Positions 42,418 to 52,900 of a DNA stretch of 54,052 nucleotides are shown one piece after another (the stretch's first letter is position 1; each line of letters starts with the position of its first letter). The position numbers and the translations under genes were made by a program. The DNA is from Pseudomonadota bacterium. Lineage in GTDB: Bacteria > Myxococcota_A > Bradymonadia > UBA4248. The stretch lies in contig JAFRYG010000151.1 in NCBI GenBank assembly GCA_017441205.1, forward strand, positions 1 through 54,052, in the 5' to 3' direction. The notes under the pieces were generated by a model. That model saw only the letters and a program-made list of their open reading frames with translations. It did no database searches and was not told the DNA's origin.

Positions 42418-43194
42418 TTAGCGCGCGGATTTCTGAAGCGCGCGAAGCGAACGCGTATCTTCTTCCTTTTTTTGCTGCAGGATCGCGCGTTCGCGGGCGG
42501 TTTGTTCCGCCTGTTCCAATCGGTTGTGCCGTCGATAGAACCGTTCGAGCGGCATCAGCGCAAGGTGCCGGTTGGGATGAACTTCCAGGTTCTCCTTCAG
42601 ATAGAATTCTGCTCGCTCGAGCGTCCCCATGTTTTCGTATGCCGTGGACAACCGGACGTAGATTTCACTCGTGGGTGAGATCAGGCTCAGGGCTCTTTCG
42701 TATAGTGTAATGACTTCCAGCCATTCCTTTCGGGCAAAGCGGATTCTGGCCAGCGACAGCATGATGGGGGCTGCATTGGGGTGGATGGAACGGGCTTTTT
42801 CCAGATATCTGACGGCATCGTTGTATCTTCCGGCGTCGGCCGCGATGTTTCCGGCCATGGCGAGTACCCTTGCATTTTGCGGATTTGCGGACAGGGCTTT
42901 TTGAATGATTCTATCGGCCTCGTCGATGTTGCCGCGCTGAAGCTCGACCTTGGCATGCAGGAGCATGACGTTCCAGTCCTGGGTTTTGGGGGTCAGTTCA
43001 GCCAGATAGGGCAGGGCCATGCTCCAGGCCGGTGTATCGGCGAGTTCGATTGCAATGTTTTTGGACATTTCGAAATGCCAGTTTTCGGAAGATAATTCGG
43101 GGGCGGCCCATGCCTCCATGGGCAGAAGCATGCACGCCAGTAAGATTGCCTGCGCATATTGCCGGAATTTATGGAATGATTTGGCTTCAGACAT
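42418..43194 (-). CDS. Secreted tetratricopeptide-repeat protein
   Basis: This 258-residue protein has a signal peptide (LLPMEAWA, cleavage near 31) and four to five TPR units from about residue 75: DEADRIIQKALSANPQNARV, then NDAVRYLEKARSIHPNAAP, and similar. The charged C-terminal helix (ERAILQQKKEEDTR) completes it. TPRs mediate protein contacts, here in the periplasm. It begins 9 bases after the metallophosphatase stop, so the two genes are co-transcribed. Confidence 0.8.
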   Translation of the reverse strand: MSEAKSFHKFRQYAQAILLACMLLPMEAWAAPELSSENWHFEMSKNIAIELADTPAWSMALPYLAELTPKTQDWNVMLLHAKVELQRGNIDEADRIIQKALSANPQNARVLAMAGNIAADAGRYNDAVRYLEKARSIHPNAAPIMLSLARIRFARKEWLEVITLYERALSLISPTSEIYVRLSTAYENMGTLERAEFYLKENLEVHPNRHLALMPLERFYRRHNRLEQAEQTARERAILQQKKEEDTRSLRALQKSAR

Positions 43195-43203
43195 GAGCGG
43201 GTA

Positions 43204-44331
43204 TCAGGTTCTGAGAGGAAATTCGTTCAAATTGGCATCGATGCCGGTCCAGATATTCGTGCCGACTTCGTGCCGGCAGGCCCAGAGTTCACCGGTGCGC
43301 TTGAGGTTGGTGTCGTGTTTGATGAGCCTGCCTTCGGGGGGCAATTGTGCCGGGGTATTGAAGTTGCGTTTCATTTCTGGGGTGGCATTGGCCAGGTCGA
43401 GCATCGGGCCTTTTTCGTAATCCAGGAAGGGTGAGTGGCCGACGGCCAGATAATCGCATTGCGCAGCTTTGAGGAAATCGAGGATCCTTTCGGGGAATCT
43501 GAACCAGTCGTTGGGGGCACCGTCCGGCGACAGGAAGGATGCGTGTTCCTCGAAGATGGGGTCATTCATGCCGCGGCCGCGCGCTTTGTCGATTTCTGCG
43601 ATCCACTGCCTGAAACCTTCGGTTCCGGTCTGCGCAAGCGTTTGTGCGAGTTCACCGGTGGGGCCGCCGTGCATATAGAGCGTATCGCCGGAGAACAGCA
43701 GATGCGGTCTTCTGTTCATCCAGTTGGCCCAGGGATTTCGCAGGACGCGGCGCGTTTTGCCTTCGGTCATGTGCGCAATGACCGCATTGGCGGACAGTCC
43801 GAGCAGTCCGAAGAGAATGTATTTCTGCTGCCGTCCGTAGGCACATTTTCCGCGCAGAAAATCGGCGTCGTGATTGCCGAAGATGACGAAGAAGTTATCC
43901 GGGTGAGCCTTTTGATAATGCGAATAGAGCAGGAGCGTTTCGAAGCATTTGCAAGCCTCGTAGAATGCAGTGATGACCGTGGGATCCTCGTGGTTGATGA
44001 GTTCATCTGCGGTCAATAATCCCCGTACGCCCAGATCTTTTTGCCAGTCGACGAAACGATTGCCTTCGTGGAAGAGAACCTCCCGCAGTCTGGGGATATT
44101 TTCGATGCGGGCAAGAGAAATCGCGCGCAGATTCTCCGGGCTTGAATCTTCGGGCATCGCAAAGCCGTCGCAGAGATCGCCGAGCTGCACGAATGCAGGA
44201 TTGGTTTCGCCGCGCAGATAACTGCGCATTTCGAGCTTTGCAATGAATTCAATGACTTCCCGGCCCCGGCCATGGGTATCACCAATGCTGTAGACGACAG
44301 AATGCGGGATTTTCTGGATATATCTGGTCAT
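43204..44331 (-). CDS. Calcineurin-like metallophosphatase
   Basis: The 375-residue protein has the two-metal phosphoesterase motifs in order: GDTHGRG near residue 18, GDLCDG near 51, GNHDAD near 151, MHGGPTGE near 225 and GHSPF near 310. It resembles the PPP branch (diadenosine-tetraphosphatase or Ser/Thr phosphatase type) more than nucleases. There is no signal peptide. The Met at 44331 is preferred; the leader is poor in ribosome-site signal. Since this genome encodes a Ser/Thr kinase nearby, protein phosphatase activity is possible but not shown. Confidence 0.85.
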   Translation of the reverse strand: MTRYIQKIPHSVVYSIGDTHGRGREVIEFIAKLEMRSYLRGETNPAFVQLGDLCDGFAMPEDSSPENLRAISLARIENIPRLREVLFHEGNRFVDWQKDLGVRGLLTADELINHEDPTVITAFYEACKCFETLLLYSHYQKAHPDNFFVIFGNHDADFLRGKCAYGRQQKYILFGLLGLSANAVIAHMTEGKTRRVLRNPWANWMNRRPHLLFSGDTLYMHGGPTGELAQTLAQTGTEGFRQWIAEIDKARGRGMNDPIFEEHASFLSPDGAPNDWFRFPERILDFLKAAQCDYLAVGHSPFLDYEKGPMLDLANATPEMKRNFNTPAQLPPEGRLIKHDTNLKRTGELWACRHEVGTNIWTGIDANLNEFPLRT

Positions 44332-44462
44332 GGTACTGCTCTGCGGTAAAAACGAGTGCAACGGCTTTGCTTAAAAAAGCCATATTCGCATCAAAATACT
44401 AAAACTGTCCGATAAGTATAGGCTTTTTATTGGTTTTGGGGAAGGGGGAGTTTGGGAAGGAT

Positions 44463-44518
44463 CCAATGAAAGATATATTCTTTGGAACATTGCATATCCA
44501 CGCGGGTTAAACATAACC
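44463..44518 (+). repeat. Family-R interspersed repeat, truncated copy 5
   Basis: Only the right third is present: CAATGAAAGATATATTC, TTTGGAACATTGCATATC and GGTTAAACATAACC. The left part is missing and replaced by a G-rich stretch. Confidence 0.7.
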
Positions 44519-44538
44519 AAAAAACAATATAATAGCGA

Positions 44539-44600
44539 GCCGTATGCGCAGGGCGCACAGGCGCGCCGCAGGGCGTATGGGCGACACTCGCCCATAGCCC
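44539..44600. repeat. Family-C paired bulged hairpins upstream of the large lipoprotein
   Basis: Hairpin one (44539-44562) has inner TATGCGC/GCGCACA with one mismatch and outer GCC/GGC around an unpaired G. Hairpin two (44571-44600) has inner TATGGGCG/CGCCCATA, an unpaired G at 44575 and outer GGGC/GCCC. Confidence 0.75.
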
Positions 44601-44618
44601 GCGCACAAGCGAAAAGTT

Positions 44619-44648
44619 TTGACTGAGAACAGTAAAAAACATTATAAT
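44619..44648 (+). promoter_or_regulatory. Consensus sigma-70 promoter
   Basis: TTGACT (44619-44624), an 18-base spacer and a perfect TATAAT (44643-44648) predict a start near 44655, giving a leader of about 178 bases for the 1,614-residue lipoprotein. Confidence 0.7.
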
Positions 44649-44654
44649 ACAGAG

Positions 44655-44832
44655 GGTTGTGTATTTATGAATACGCGACCGAGAGGTCGTGTGTTCATGG
44701 GTGGTTTCGACGAAACAGTGAGTGCAGAGTGCGCGGTGTATGCAGAAGCGCGTGGTAGAATTGCGTAGGGCAGGAACTGCTCTCACTGACACCCGGAACC
44801 GTGTGATTCCCGGGAAAGTTTGAGGAGTGTAT
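44655..44832 (+). ncRNA. Structured 5' leader RNA, candidate regulatory element
   Basis: Several stems fit side by side. P1 is a 14-bp helix (44667-44680 with 44685-44698) capped by a GAGA tetraloop of GNRA type, with two G-U pairs. P2 is GTTTC/GAAAC with a three-base loop (44704-44716). P3 is an 11-position helix with one T-T mismatch, AGTGAG.GCAG pairing with CTGC.CTCACT (44717-44727 with 44777-44787), enclosing a possible GTGCGC/GCGCGT stem. P4 is CCCGG/CCGGG (44792-44796 with 44810-44814), just before GAGGAG. No terminator T-run exists, so control at translation or stability is more likely. The class was not recognised. Confidence 0.5.
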
Positions 44833-47800
44833 ATGAGAACGAGATGTAAATGGAGTTCCCAAAAGTCGCTATGGTGTTTGTGTGCGCTTGCGATGATCAT
44901 GGCGGCCGGATGCGGCGATGGCAAGGACAAAGACAAGGACAATAACCAGGTACCGGTGGACGGCGGTAAGGTCGTCTTTAAGACAAGTGAGCCGCACGAG
45001 GCCGTGACGCGTGTGTTCGAGATGAATTCGCAGGCGGGATGTGCGCTGGACAGTGACTGCGTAGACGGGATGTTTTGTTTCCACGGGCTGTGCACGAGCG
45101 AGTGCAGCGAGTCGAATCCATGTGAGAAAGGGACGTGCAGCCCGAACGGTCGCTGTCTGAAAAGCAATGGCACGCGCGACCTGACGGCTGATCTGAACGA
45201 GGCGAGGAATTCGTCAGTTGTGGATCAGATTCCCGGAGCGGAGGTGATGCGCGCTCCGTCGGAGCTTATATATGCCAAGGTGGGGGCCACGAGTGCCGAA
45301 ACATTCATCGTGACTGCGCAGAATTATGACACCATCAGTTATGTGGTTGTCAATACGACGGACGATACGGTTTCGCAGCTGATGGAGAGCAATCCCGTGG
45401 TTGACCCGAAGACGGGAATGACGACGTATACGATTTCGGTGCCTGTGACGGTTTCGAGTCTGGGCGATCAGGGAAGTACGGAAGCGTTGAGGATCGAGAC
45501 ATCGGTGGGCAGCTTTGAGGTGGCAGCAGTGCCCGAGAAGCCGACGGCCGGCCTGTATGATGGGCAGGTGAGTGCGAACCAGTTCGGAGGTGTCGGCCTT
45601 CCGATTCGGTTTATTGCCGAGACGACGCCTGAGGTCATCAACTCATACAGCGACATCAAGGGAATCACGTTGTATCTGCCTGTGTCGGGCGCGGATCTGT
45701 TCTCGCCGGAGGTCGTCAAGGATGCCTCAAAGACGACGTGGGCGAAGATCAAGATGACGCACGAGAAGGCCAACTGTATGAACGGATCTGACTGCTGGTC
45801 TGCCAATTACTCGGTGAACGACTTCACGTTCCCCAAGAGCGAGCTTTTGGATGCGAAACTGAAGGTGAACCGTTCGATTCGTATTGAGATTGCGGGATAT
45901 GACAAGAGTGCGATGATGCTGGACGGCAACATCCGCGACATCATGGCCGGCGTGTATCGCGAGGCGGACTCGACGGGCAAAGTACAGTGGGCAAAGGCGA
46001 CGATGGATGGGACGTTCGTCGTCACGCGCAGAAAAGGGTTTGACAAGAAATCCGGGGAGTATTCAATCCACGATCACAAAGCGATACAGAAGGAGCAGCT
46101 GCGCGGCGTGAGCAGTGCCGGTGCGGTCGTATGTACCGACGCCAACGTTGCAGCGCTGATGGCGTTTGTGCCGGAAGACGGCGAACATGCGGATTGCCGA
46201 AAACTCAAGACGACGAAAGCCTATGACGCATCAAAAGACAAGGGGGCATGCTTGCTGGAGGCCACCAATGCGCTGCTGGCCACGGACGATCTGGTTTCGA
46301 AGATCCTCAAGGGACTCCTGGAAAAGGATGCTGATAATCTGGAGGAAATACACGGGTTTGCCACGCTGAAGGATTTCATGGATGACTGTGCAAGGGAAAA
46401 TGGCATCTGCAAGCGTCGTCCCGAAATCGTATGTGCGGTTGATCTGCTCGGTCGCAGTTATCTGACTTCGGACGAGGCGAACAAAAAGCAGGTACTCGCC
46501 AACTGGCATCAGCTGATGCGCGAGTCGTATCTGGGTCGCCAGTACAGCGCCTGGCAGAATGACACCGATGTGCGCCGCAGATGGCTCGAGAACTCAGCCG
46601 CACCAACGTTCCTCGCTTCGGTGCTCGAAGAAATCAATACGAGGATGCTCAAGGACTGGGAAACCAAGGTATTCGAGGCGCACAGGGGCGTTCTCGCGCA
46701 GCAGTTCAACCAGACCTCGCTCGAAGTTCTGACGCGCGTCGATGGGGACAAGGAGATCAATTCGAGCCGCGACCTGGTTTTGATGGAATTCGCTGAGGCA
46801 TGGGAAGGTGTGAGTGATGCGCTGAATCTGGGGTTACGGCGTTATGATACGCTGTATCAGGAAACGACGAAGCGCACCGGAAAGGCCGCCGAGATGCGTC
46901 CTTATCTGTTCGATCTGTATTATTCGGGTCTGATCGAGACGGCAATTAATCGCTCGACCGGCAATGGTTCACTCAACGGAGCATATGGCAAAAATCTGGC
47001 GGACAACGTCATTCGCCTGCGTTCGCTCGATCAGTCGTTCGACGATCTCGTCTTTATGCGCGACGCCGAAGTTGCCACGAGTACCTCGCTGGATCCGCTC
47101 TCTGGCAATGCGAAGGTTCTGAGCGACCGCAAGAAACTCGCCAAAGACACCGTCGCTGCCGCTCAGGCGTGGCGCGACAAGGTGTTCGATAAATACGATA
47201 ACCAGACGATCAGCGAGGCGCAGATCGTCGCGACCTTGAGCAACACCATCGAATCGCTGCAGACTGAGATCACGGCCATCTGCGGTCTTCCCAGAGGATG
47301 CGCCACGCCGAACGATGCAGAGTGTGCGCCCCGGTCGGATCTTGGTTTTTGCGGTTTCGACATTCCTGCAGATTCCGAGAAGCCAGGTGACGTGACCAGG
47401 ATATTCACATCGCCGATAGATACCAACGCGCAGAATGCCTACTATGACTCAAAGGCGTACCAAATATCTGATAAGGATTTGGCGGCGCTGTTAAAGGAAG
47501 GATACCTCAGCGACAAGACGGTCATCTCGGGAATGGATTATTATTCGCTCACCAATACCGGCGAAGCCGCCGAGGCGATCCTGGCGTATCGTGCGGCCGT
47601 GAAGGATGTCGATATTGCCCAGGCGGATTATATCGCCCTGAGCAACAAGATTGACATCGCCCGATCCACCTGCGATGCGTATGCTGCTCAGATCGAAAAC
47701 TGGAACAAACGGCGCAATGAGCTGCTCGACACCATTCAGAAAAACGTCGAGAAGATCAACAGCCACTACGACAACATCACGGATGCGGAACGCGACAAAA

Positions 47801-49677
47801 TCAAGGCGGAACTCTCAACTCTGCAAAATGCCTACAATACGCAGAGTACCTACGTAACGAACTGGGAGACGCTGAATACGACTTACCAAAAAGATACGAA
47901 GAGCGACCTTCAGTACATCCACGACCTGACAAATGCCGGCCATGTCATGAGCTGGGCCGTCGGCGTGGCGGATCGCGCGATGGACGTCTCATCCAATTTT
48001 GCTGAAAGCGCAACAAAGGGCTGGGCCACGCTCGTCCCCGCCGGGATCGCCTCCTTGCTGGATGTGTGCAACATGGGATTCAACATCGCCATCACCAATG
48101 CCGAGCTCGACAAGGACAAGCGCGATGTCGATCATGAATTCACCACGAACCTCAATGAGCTCAAGAATGATCTTTCGATTCAGAAACTTGAGCTGGATTT
48201 GCAGAAATCATTGGCCATTTACGAGCCATATGATTCCGAGGATGCGTGTACGAGTGGACTCGCAGCGGTGCTGAAAGGAAAAGATGCAAACGATACGATG
48301 GACAGCACATTGAAAGATTTCGTCCAGTGCCGTTCCGAGGTCGTATGCGACTGTTCCGAGGCATCCGAGGCGTTTAAAGAACAACAGAAAGATATTTACT
48401 CCGAGATCTCGTGCCCGACGGGGAAAGACGCGGCGGGTAATGAACAGTGCAAGCTTGAGACCTCGTGGTACGCGATGGGATTGGATCAGTGGATCCTGTC
48501 GGAGCAAAACGCCATCGATACGCTCGACGAGGTCAACGACACGCTGCGCGAGCTGTTTGAGGTCAAGGATGCTTACGAGCGCGACCTGCAGGATCTCGAT
48601 TTCCGGCGGTCGGAGTATCTGGCGATGGCACAGGAACTTCTCGTCAAGCGTGAGCAGATCCTTAAGGCTCAGATCGCGGAATACAGTGCGCTCAAGCACT
48701 ATTATACGGTCGTCCAGCGCGCGCAGATGCTGCAGTCGCAGTATAATGCTGCGAGCGTGCGTCTGGCCAAGATCCAGAACCTCTACTCCACGCCGGCCAA
48801 GATATTCTCGTTCTCCGCCGACCTTGAGACCGTCGAGTCCAAGATCGAACTCGCCAAAGAACGCATTTACGACTACGTGGCCGCCATTGAATACCTTGCG
48901 GTGCGTCCGTTCGTCGATCTGCGCCGTGCGACCTATCTGGCACGAAGCACCAACGATCTGGATGCAATCATCGATCAGCTCGATACGGTTGCCAGCAAGT
49001 GCGGTGCCGGCGAGCCGTCCCAGGCTTCGGTTGAGATTTCAGCCCGCGAGATGATGGGCATTACGCAGGATTTTGCGTCCATGACCATGGGCGAGCGCTT
49101 CCGCAGCGTCATCGCCAAGGGCAATATCCCCATCAATTCGCTGACGCGCTATACGGTCGACTCGAACGTCCGGGATCTCGTCAAAAAGGGCATCGACCTG
49201 CGTTCGGGGACGTTTGCCGTCACCATCGACAGCATGAACCTTGCGACGACCTGCAATGCCAAGATCGATAGCATCGCAGTCCAGATCGTTGGCGATGACA
49301 TCATTAAGCCGGGTTCCGGCCAGAACGTCACGCCGACCATCACGATCTTCTACGACGGCCAGACGCAGCTCCTCTCGTGCCAACCCAACATCGAGGCCCT
49401 CGTCTCGACCATCGGCAGCAAGACATCCTACGGCAAATACTCGACCTTCATCGTGACGCCCACCAAAATTTCGCCGACCGCCAAGATCAACGAGTATGGC
49501 GAGGATAACAAGCACCTCGCCGGCAAGCCGCTCGTGACCTCATATACGGTGCTCATCGACACGCAGATCGGCGAAAACAGCAAAATCGACTGGGACAAAG
49601 TCGAGGATATCAAGCTCAAAGTTACGTACTCGTATAATGATTTGTTCGAGGCCACGTCCGAATGCGTCAAACTGTGA
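44833..49677 (+). CDS. Very large coiled-coil lipoprotein, unknown
   Basis: It has 1,614 residues from the ATG at 44833, with GAGGAG 5 bases upstream. A signal peptide and lipobox MAAGC are followed by a Lys/Asp-rich linker and a Cys-rich module (about 69-113, CALDSDCVDGMFC ...). Beta-rich and then helical regions follow to about 900. A long coiled coil (about 910-1033) precedes a hydrophobic stretch near 1062-1090 (GWATLVPAGIASLLDV ...). More coiled coil follows (about 1090-1130 and 1223-1356), and a beta-like C-terminal domain (about 1450-1614). Helix, hydrophobic insert, helix and beta domain recall the pore part of Tc-toxin A subunits, but this is only a shape likeness. The codon third positions look GC-richer than elsewhere in the window. 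Confidence 0.75.
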   Translation: MRTRCKWSSQKSLWCLCALAMIMAAGCGDGKDKDKDNNQVPVDGGKVVFKTSEPHEAVTRVFEMNSQAGCALDSDCVDGMFCFHGLCTSECSESNPCEKGTCSPNGRCLKSNGTRDLTADLNEARNSSVVDQIPGAEVMRAPSELIYAKVGATSAETFIVTAQNYDTISYVVVNTTDDTVSQLMESNPVVDPKTGMTTYTISVPVTVSSLGDQGSTEALRIETSVGSFEVAAVPEKPTAGLYDGQVSANQFGGVGLPIRFIAETTPEVINSYSDIKGITLYLPVSGADLFSPEVVKDASKTTWAKIKMTHEKANCMNGSDCWSANYSVNDFTFPKSELLDAKLKVNRSIRIEIAGYDKSAMMLDGNIRDIMAGVYREADSTGKVQWAKATMDGTFVVTRRKGFDKKSGEYSIHDHKAIQKEQLRGVSSAGAVVCTDANVAALMAFVPEDGEHADCRKLKTTKAYDASKDKGACLLEATNALLATDDLVSKILKGLLEKDADNLEEIHGFATLKDFMDDCARENGICKRRPEIVCAVDLLGRSYLTSDEANKKQVLANWHQLMRESYLGRQYSAWQNDTDVRRRWLENSAAPTFLASVLEEINTRMLKDWETKVFEAHRGVLAQQFNQTSLEVLTRVDGDKEINSSRDLVLMEFAEAWEGVSDALNLGLRRYDTLYQETTKRTGKAAEMRPYLFDLYYSGLIETAINRSTGNGSLNGAYGKNLADNVIRLRSLDQSFDDLVFMRDAEVATSTSLDPLSGNAKVLSDRKKLAKDTVAAAQAWRDKVFDKYDNQTISEAQIVATLSNTIESLQTEITAICGLPRGCATPNDAECAPRSDLGFCGFDIPADSEKPGDVTRIFTSPIDTNAQNAYYDSKAYQISDKDLAALLKEGYLSDKTVISGMDYYSLTNTGEAAEAILAYRAAVKDVDIAQADYIALSNKIDIARSTCDAYAAQIENWNKRRNELLDTIQKNVEKINSHYDNITDAERDKIKAELSTLQNAYNTQSTYVTNWETLNTTYQKDTKSDLQYIHDLTNAGHVMSWAVGVADRAMDVSSNFAESATKGWATLVPAGIASLLDVCNMGFNIAITNAELDKDKRDVDHEFTTNLNELKNDLSIQKLELDLQKSLAIYEPYDSEDACTSGLAAVLKGKDANDTMDSTLKDFVQCRSEVVCDCSEASEAFKEQQKDIYSEISCPTGKDAAGNEQCKLETSWYAMGLDQWILSEQNAIDTLDEVNDTLRELFEVKDAYERDLQDLDFRRSEYLAMAQELLVKREQILKAQIAEYSALKHYYTVVQRAQMLQSQYNAASVRLAKIQNLYSTPAKIFSFSADLETVESKIELAKERIYDYVAAIEYLAVRPFVDLRRATYLARSTNDLDAIIDQLDTVASKCGAGEPSQASVEISAREMMGITQDFASMTMGERFRSVIAKGNIPINSLTRYTVDSNVRDLVKKGIDLRSGTFAVTIDSMNLATTCNAKIDSIAVQIVGDDIIKPGSGQNVTPTITIFYDGQTQLLSCQPNIEALVSTIGSKTSYGKYSTFIVTPTKISPTAKINEYGEDNKHLAGKPLVTSYTVLIDTQIGENSKIDWDKVEDIKLKVTYSYNDLFEATSECVKL

Positions 49678-49942
49678 TGCACAGGATAGGGTCTGAATAG
49701 CCGGTTGCCGGGTTCCCCTCTTCGGAACGGGGGAGGGGGCTTACCCGGGTTTTAGATTTTTGGGGGGGAGGGGGAGTTCTCCCCATGCGCGTCTATTGGC
49801 GCGGTGTATTGAGCGGCAGGGACGTGTGACGTCCCTGCGCGAAATAGCCGCGCGGCGAGGGCGTATCGAGCCGCAAGGCGAGACAGCCCCGCGCCAATAC
49901 GCCGCTGCCCCTTCATATTCCAACAATACGGAGTTATTTTCT
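49678..49942. repeat. Intergenic region with nested family-C hairpins
   Basis: A GGGGAG/CTCCCC inverted repeat lies at 49771-49784. A nested family-C unit spans about 49788-49904: closing arms TATTGGCGCGG and CCGCGCCAATA enclose two hairpins. One (about 49800-49852) contains GCAGGGACGT/ACGTCCCTGC, with TAT and ATA retained. The other (about 49859-49889) has outer GGGC/GCCC and an unpaired G before TATCGAGCC. No gene was found; GGAG for the next gene is at 49930-49933. Confidence 0.7.
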
Positions 49943-52900
49943 ATGAACATAAAGAAACTGAATTACCTCATTCCCCTTCTGCTTTTGGGGTGCAACGAGT
50001 CAGCGACGATAACCCAGAACTGTCCCGAGGGGCAGAAATTATTTAACGGAGCGTGTTACGACAATAACGTGTGTTTGCCGTTTTGTAACGAGGTGACGCA
50101 TAAATGCATCGAGGGTGTGTGTTACGAAAAGAGCGCATGCGTTCCGGCCTGCGCCCCGGGGCTGGTGTGCGATGATGGTACGTGCCGGGAGAGACGGGCG
50201 TGCAATCCGGCCTGTGACAGCGCAACACAGGTGTGCGACGACGGCAGATGCATCGACGCCGTCTCTTGCGATCCGGAATGCAGCCCGGACGAGATGTGCG
50301 TCGCCGGGACATGTCAGCCAAAAGATCCGACGGCATGTTCGGGCAAATTGTGCAAGGACCAGCGGACATACTGCGACGATACAGGTCATTGGAATGAGTG
50401 CGCGATCGGCACCGGCTGCCACCTGGGTGTCTGTCTGAAGGGCCTTGGCCCCGAATGCGAGGATAACACGTGCAGCGAGGATGGTACGAGTGAGTGCCAG
50501 GGGGGAACGTGGGTCGACTGCGGGTCGCTCGAAGAGTGCAAGGCAGGCAAATGCACGATCACTGACGAACAATGCGTGCCCAAGACATGCTCCGAGGACG
50601 CCAATTATCGCTGCACGGACGAAGAAAAGTACGAGGCCTGTGCGCCGGGCCAGACGTGTAAAAATGGCGTGTGCGATTATCACAGTGGCGTCACCGAAGC
50701 CCTGCTGTGGCAGACGTGTTCGAAGAATTCCGACTGCGCACACGGCGTCTGCGTCTTCGAGATTTCCACGTCGCGGACGATGTCCGTCACAGATCTCGAA
50801 CTGTTCGATGTCGATCTCGTGCCCGTTTCGAGTCTGGATAGCCGCATTCCCGCCGGTGTCGGTGTATGTTCGCAGGACTGCACGCGCGACGCCTCGATCT
50901 GCGACGCTATTTCGAGCGATACCAAGAAATTCACCTGCCAGGTGATGGTCACGGGGGATTCGCCGTATCCGCCCAAGGATTTGAACGGCTTGAATCTTTC
51001 GCTGCCATTCCACAAGGAACTGGTCGTCGGCGACATGAAGATCGCCCCCTTCGCCTCGCTGTGCCGTCCCAACGATGCCCTCGAAACCTGGTATTCCAAA
51101 ACATTCTGCAAAGCCTGTACCGGCAGTGAGGAATGCGGCGAGTCCGAGTCGTGCGTGAAAGGCGCATGTCTGATTCGTTGCGGTGACAACAAAGGTTGCC
51201 CGATGGGGTTCACGTGCGCTCCGGGCGATGGTACAGAAGCCCTCTTCTGCCAACCCAACTCGGGTACCTGCGAAGCGTGCCTCGACAGGGACGGCGACGG
51301 CCAGGGATTTGGTGCGTGCAAAGTGAGCGGCTACGACTGCGATGATGCGTCGCCTGACATTTATTATGATAAGACGCTCGAGCCGACTTCGTGTACGACG
51401 AATGTTACCGACGACAACTGCAACGGCCATATCGATTTTACCGAACTCATCGGATCGCCTGACAACTGCGACGTCTGCGGATCGACCTGTAAGGTCGCCG
51501 AAAATGCAAATCACATCGACAGGCAGTGCGTCCTGCATAACGGCGACAAGGCTCTGGACGATTCCAGTCCGGAAGCCATCAGCCAGACATACGCCTACGC
51601 ATGCGACGATTATTGCGAACTGGGGTATGCCGATTGCGATGCCGACGTGTCGAACGGCTGCGAAACCAGGCTGTTCGAAGTTGATGGCGAGGAGATCAAA
51701 CTGACTGCAGACGGCGAAAAATACAGTCTGGACAGTGATGGGGATGGTCATGGTGTCATTAACGTACAGTCCGAGCATTACTGCTGCAAAAACAACGCGT
51801 CCGACAATCCGGTCTGTTATGCGATGCCCAAAACCGATCTGAACCAGAAGGATTACTGGGATCGCATTGAGCTGAAACAGGAACTTCAATACTCTACGCA
51901 GATCGACGACTGTGACGACACGAATGCCGCGCGTTATCCAGGACATGCCGAGATCTGCGACGGTTTCGACAACGACTGCAATGACGAGACGCCTGACGGG
52001 AAGGATGTTTTTGTCAAACTGAGCAACTTTGAATATGTCGAGACCGACGAATCGGATGCTGACAAAAAGGCACTCAATGACAAGTGCGACGTATATGAGG
52101 CGAGCGCTCATACCAAGTGTTCAGAAAAAGGCCAGATTACGTGCCAGAGCGAAGCTTCCGACAACGGGACTTCGTATCGGATGATTTGCAAGGCCGAACA
52201 GTCTGATAAAGACGAAAGCTGCAACGGCATCGATGATAACTGCAACGGCCAGTTGGACGAAGATTATAAATTTAAACCCTGCCCAACCGGCAAGCCCGGT
52301 ATCTGTGGTATGGGCGTCGAAATCTGCAGCGGCGGTGAAAAATCGTGTATTCAGCTCTATGAGGCCCGTGATTACGATTTTTATGGCGACGGCGTCGATT
52401 CGAACTGCGATGGCGTGGACTGGGACGCGACGAATGCCGTTTTCGTCGAGAAGTACGGAACGACCGGTCGGAGTGGGAACGATTCACACTCCGGCAAGGC
52501 AGACGGCCCGGTGGCGACGCTCAAGAGAGCCTTCGAGGCCGCCGAATTCCAACCCAAAAACGACCCGAGCAAGACGTATTACCACGACATCATTGTCAGC
52601 GCGAATGTCGACAATCTCTCCGATTCCAATGCGCTTTGGGGAAAAGAGCCAATCTTGATCCCCACGGTCGCTCCCGATCAGCGCTTTGCACCTGCACTCA
52701 AACCGGCTGACGCCATTCCCGGTGCCTCGCTGAGTCCCGATGCCAAACTTGAAGCTTATCATGAGGCGCATGTTGTGGCGTATCAGGCAAAGTTGCGTAA
52801 TGAATCTGGATATGCGGATTATTTGACCAACGATTATCTGTATCCCGGCGAAGTTTATCCGGGCAAAGCTCTCGTCAGGATTATCGGTGGATTTACGAAC

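Noticed and set aside
2707..49904. Family-C hairpins as ordinary intrinsic terminators
   Set aside because: They lack T-runs, often come in pairs, and share the unpaired G with TAT/ATA rule, which terminators do not need; true terminators with T-runs occur separately in the window.
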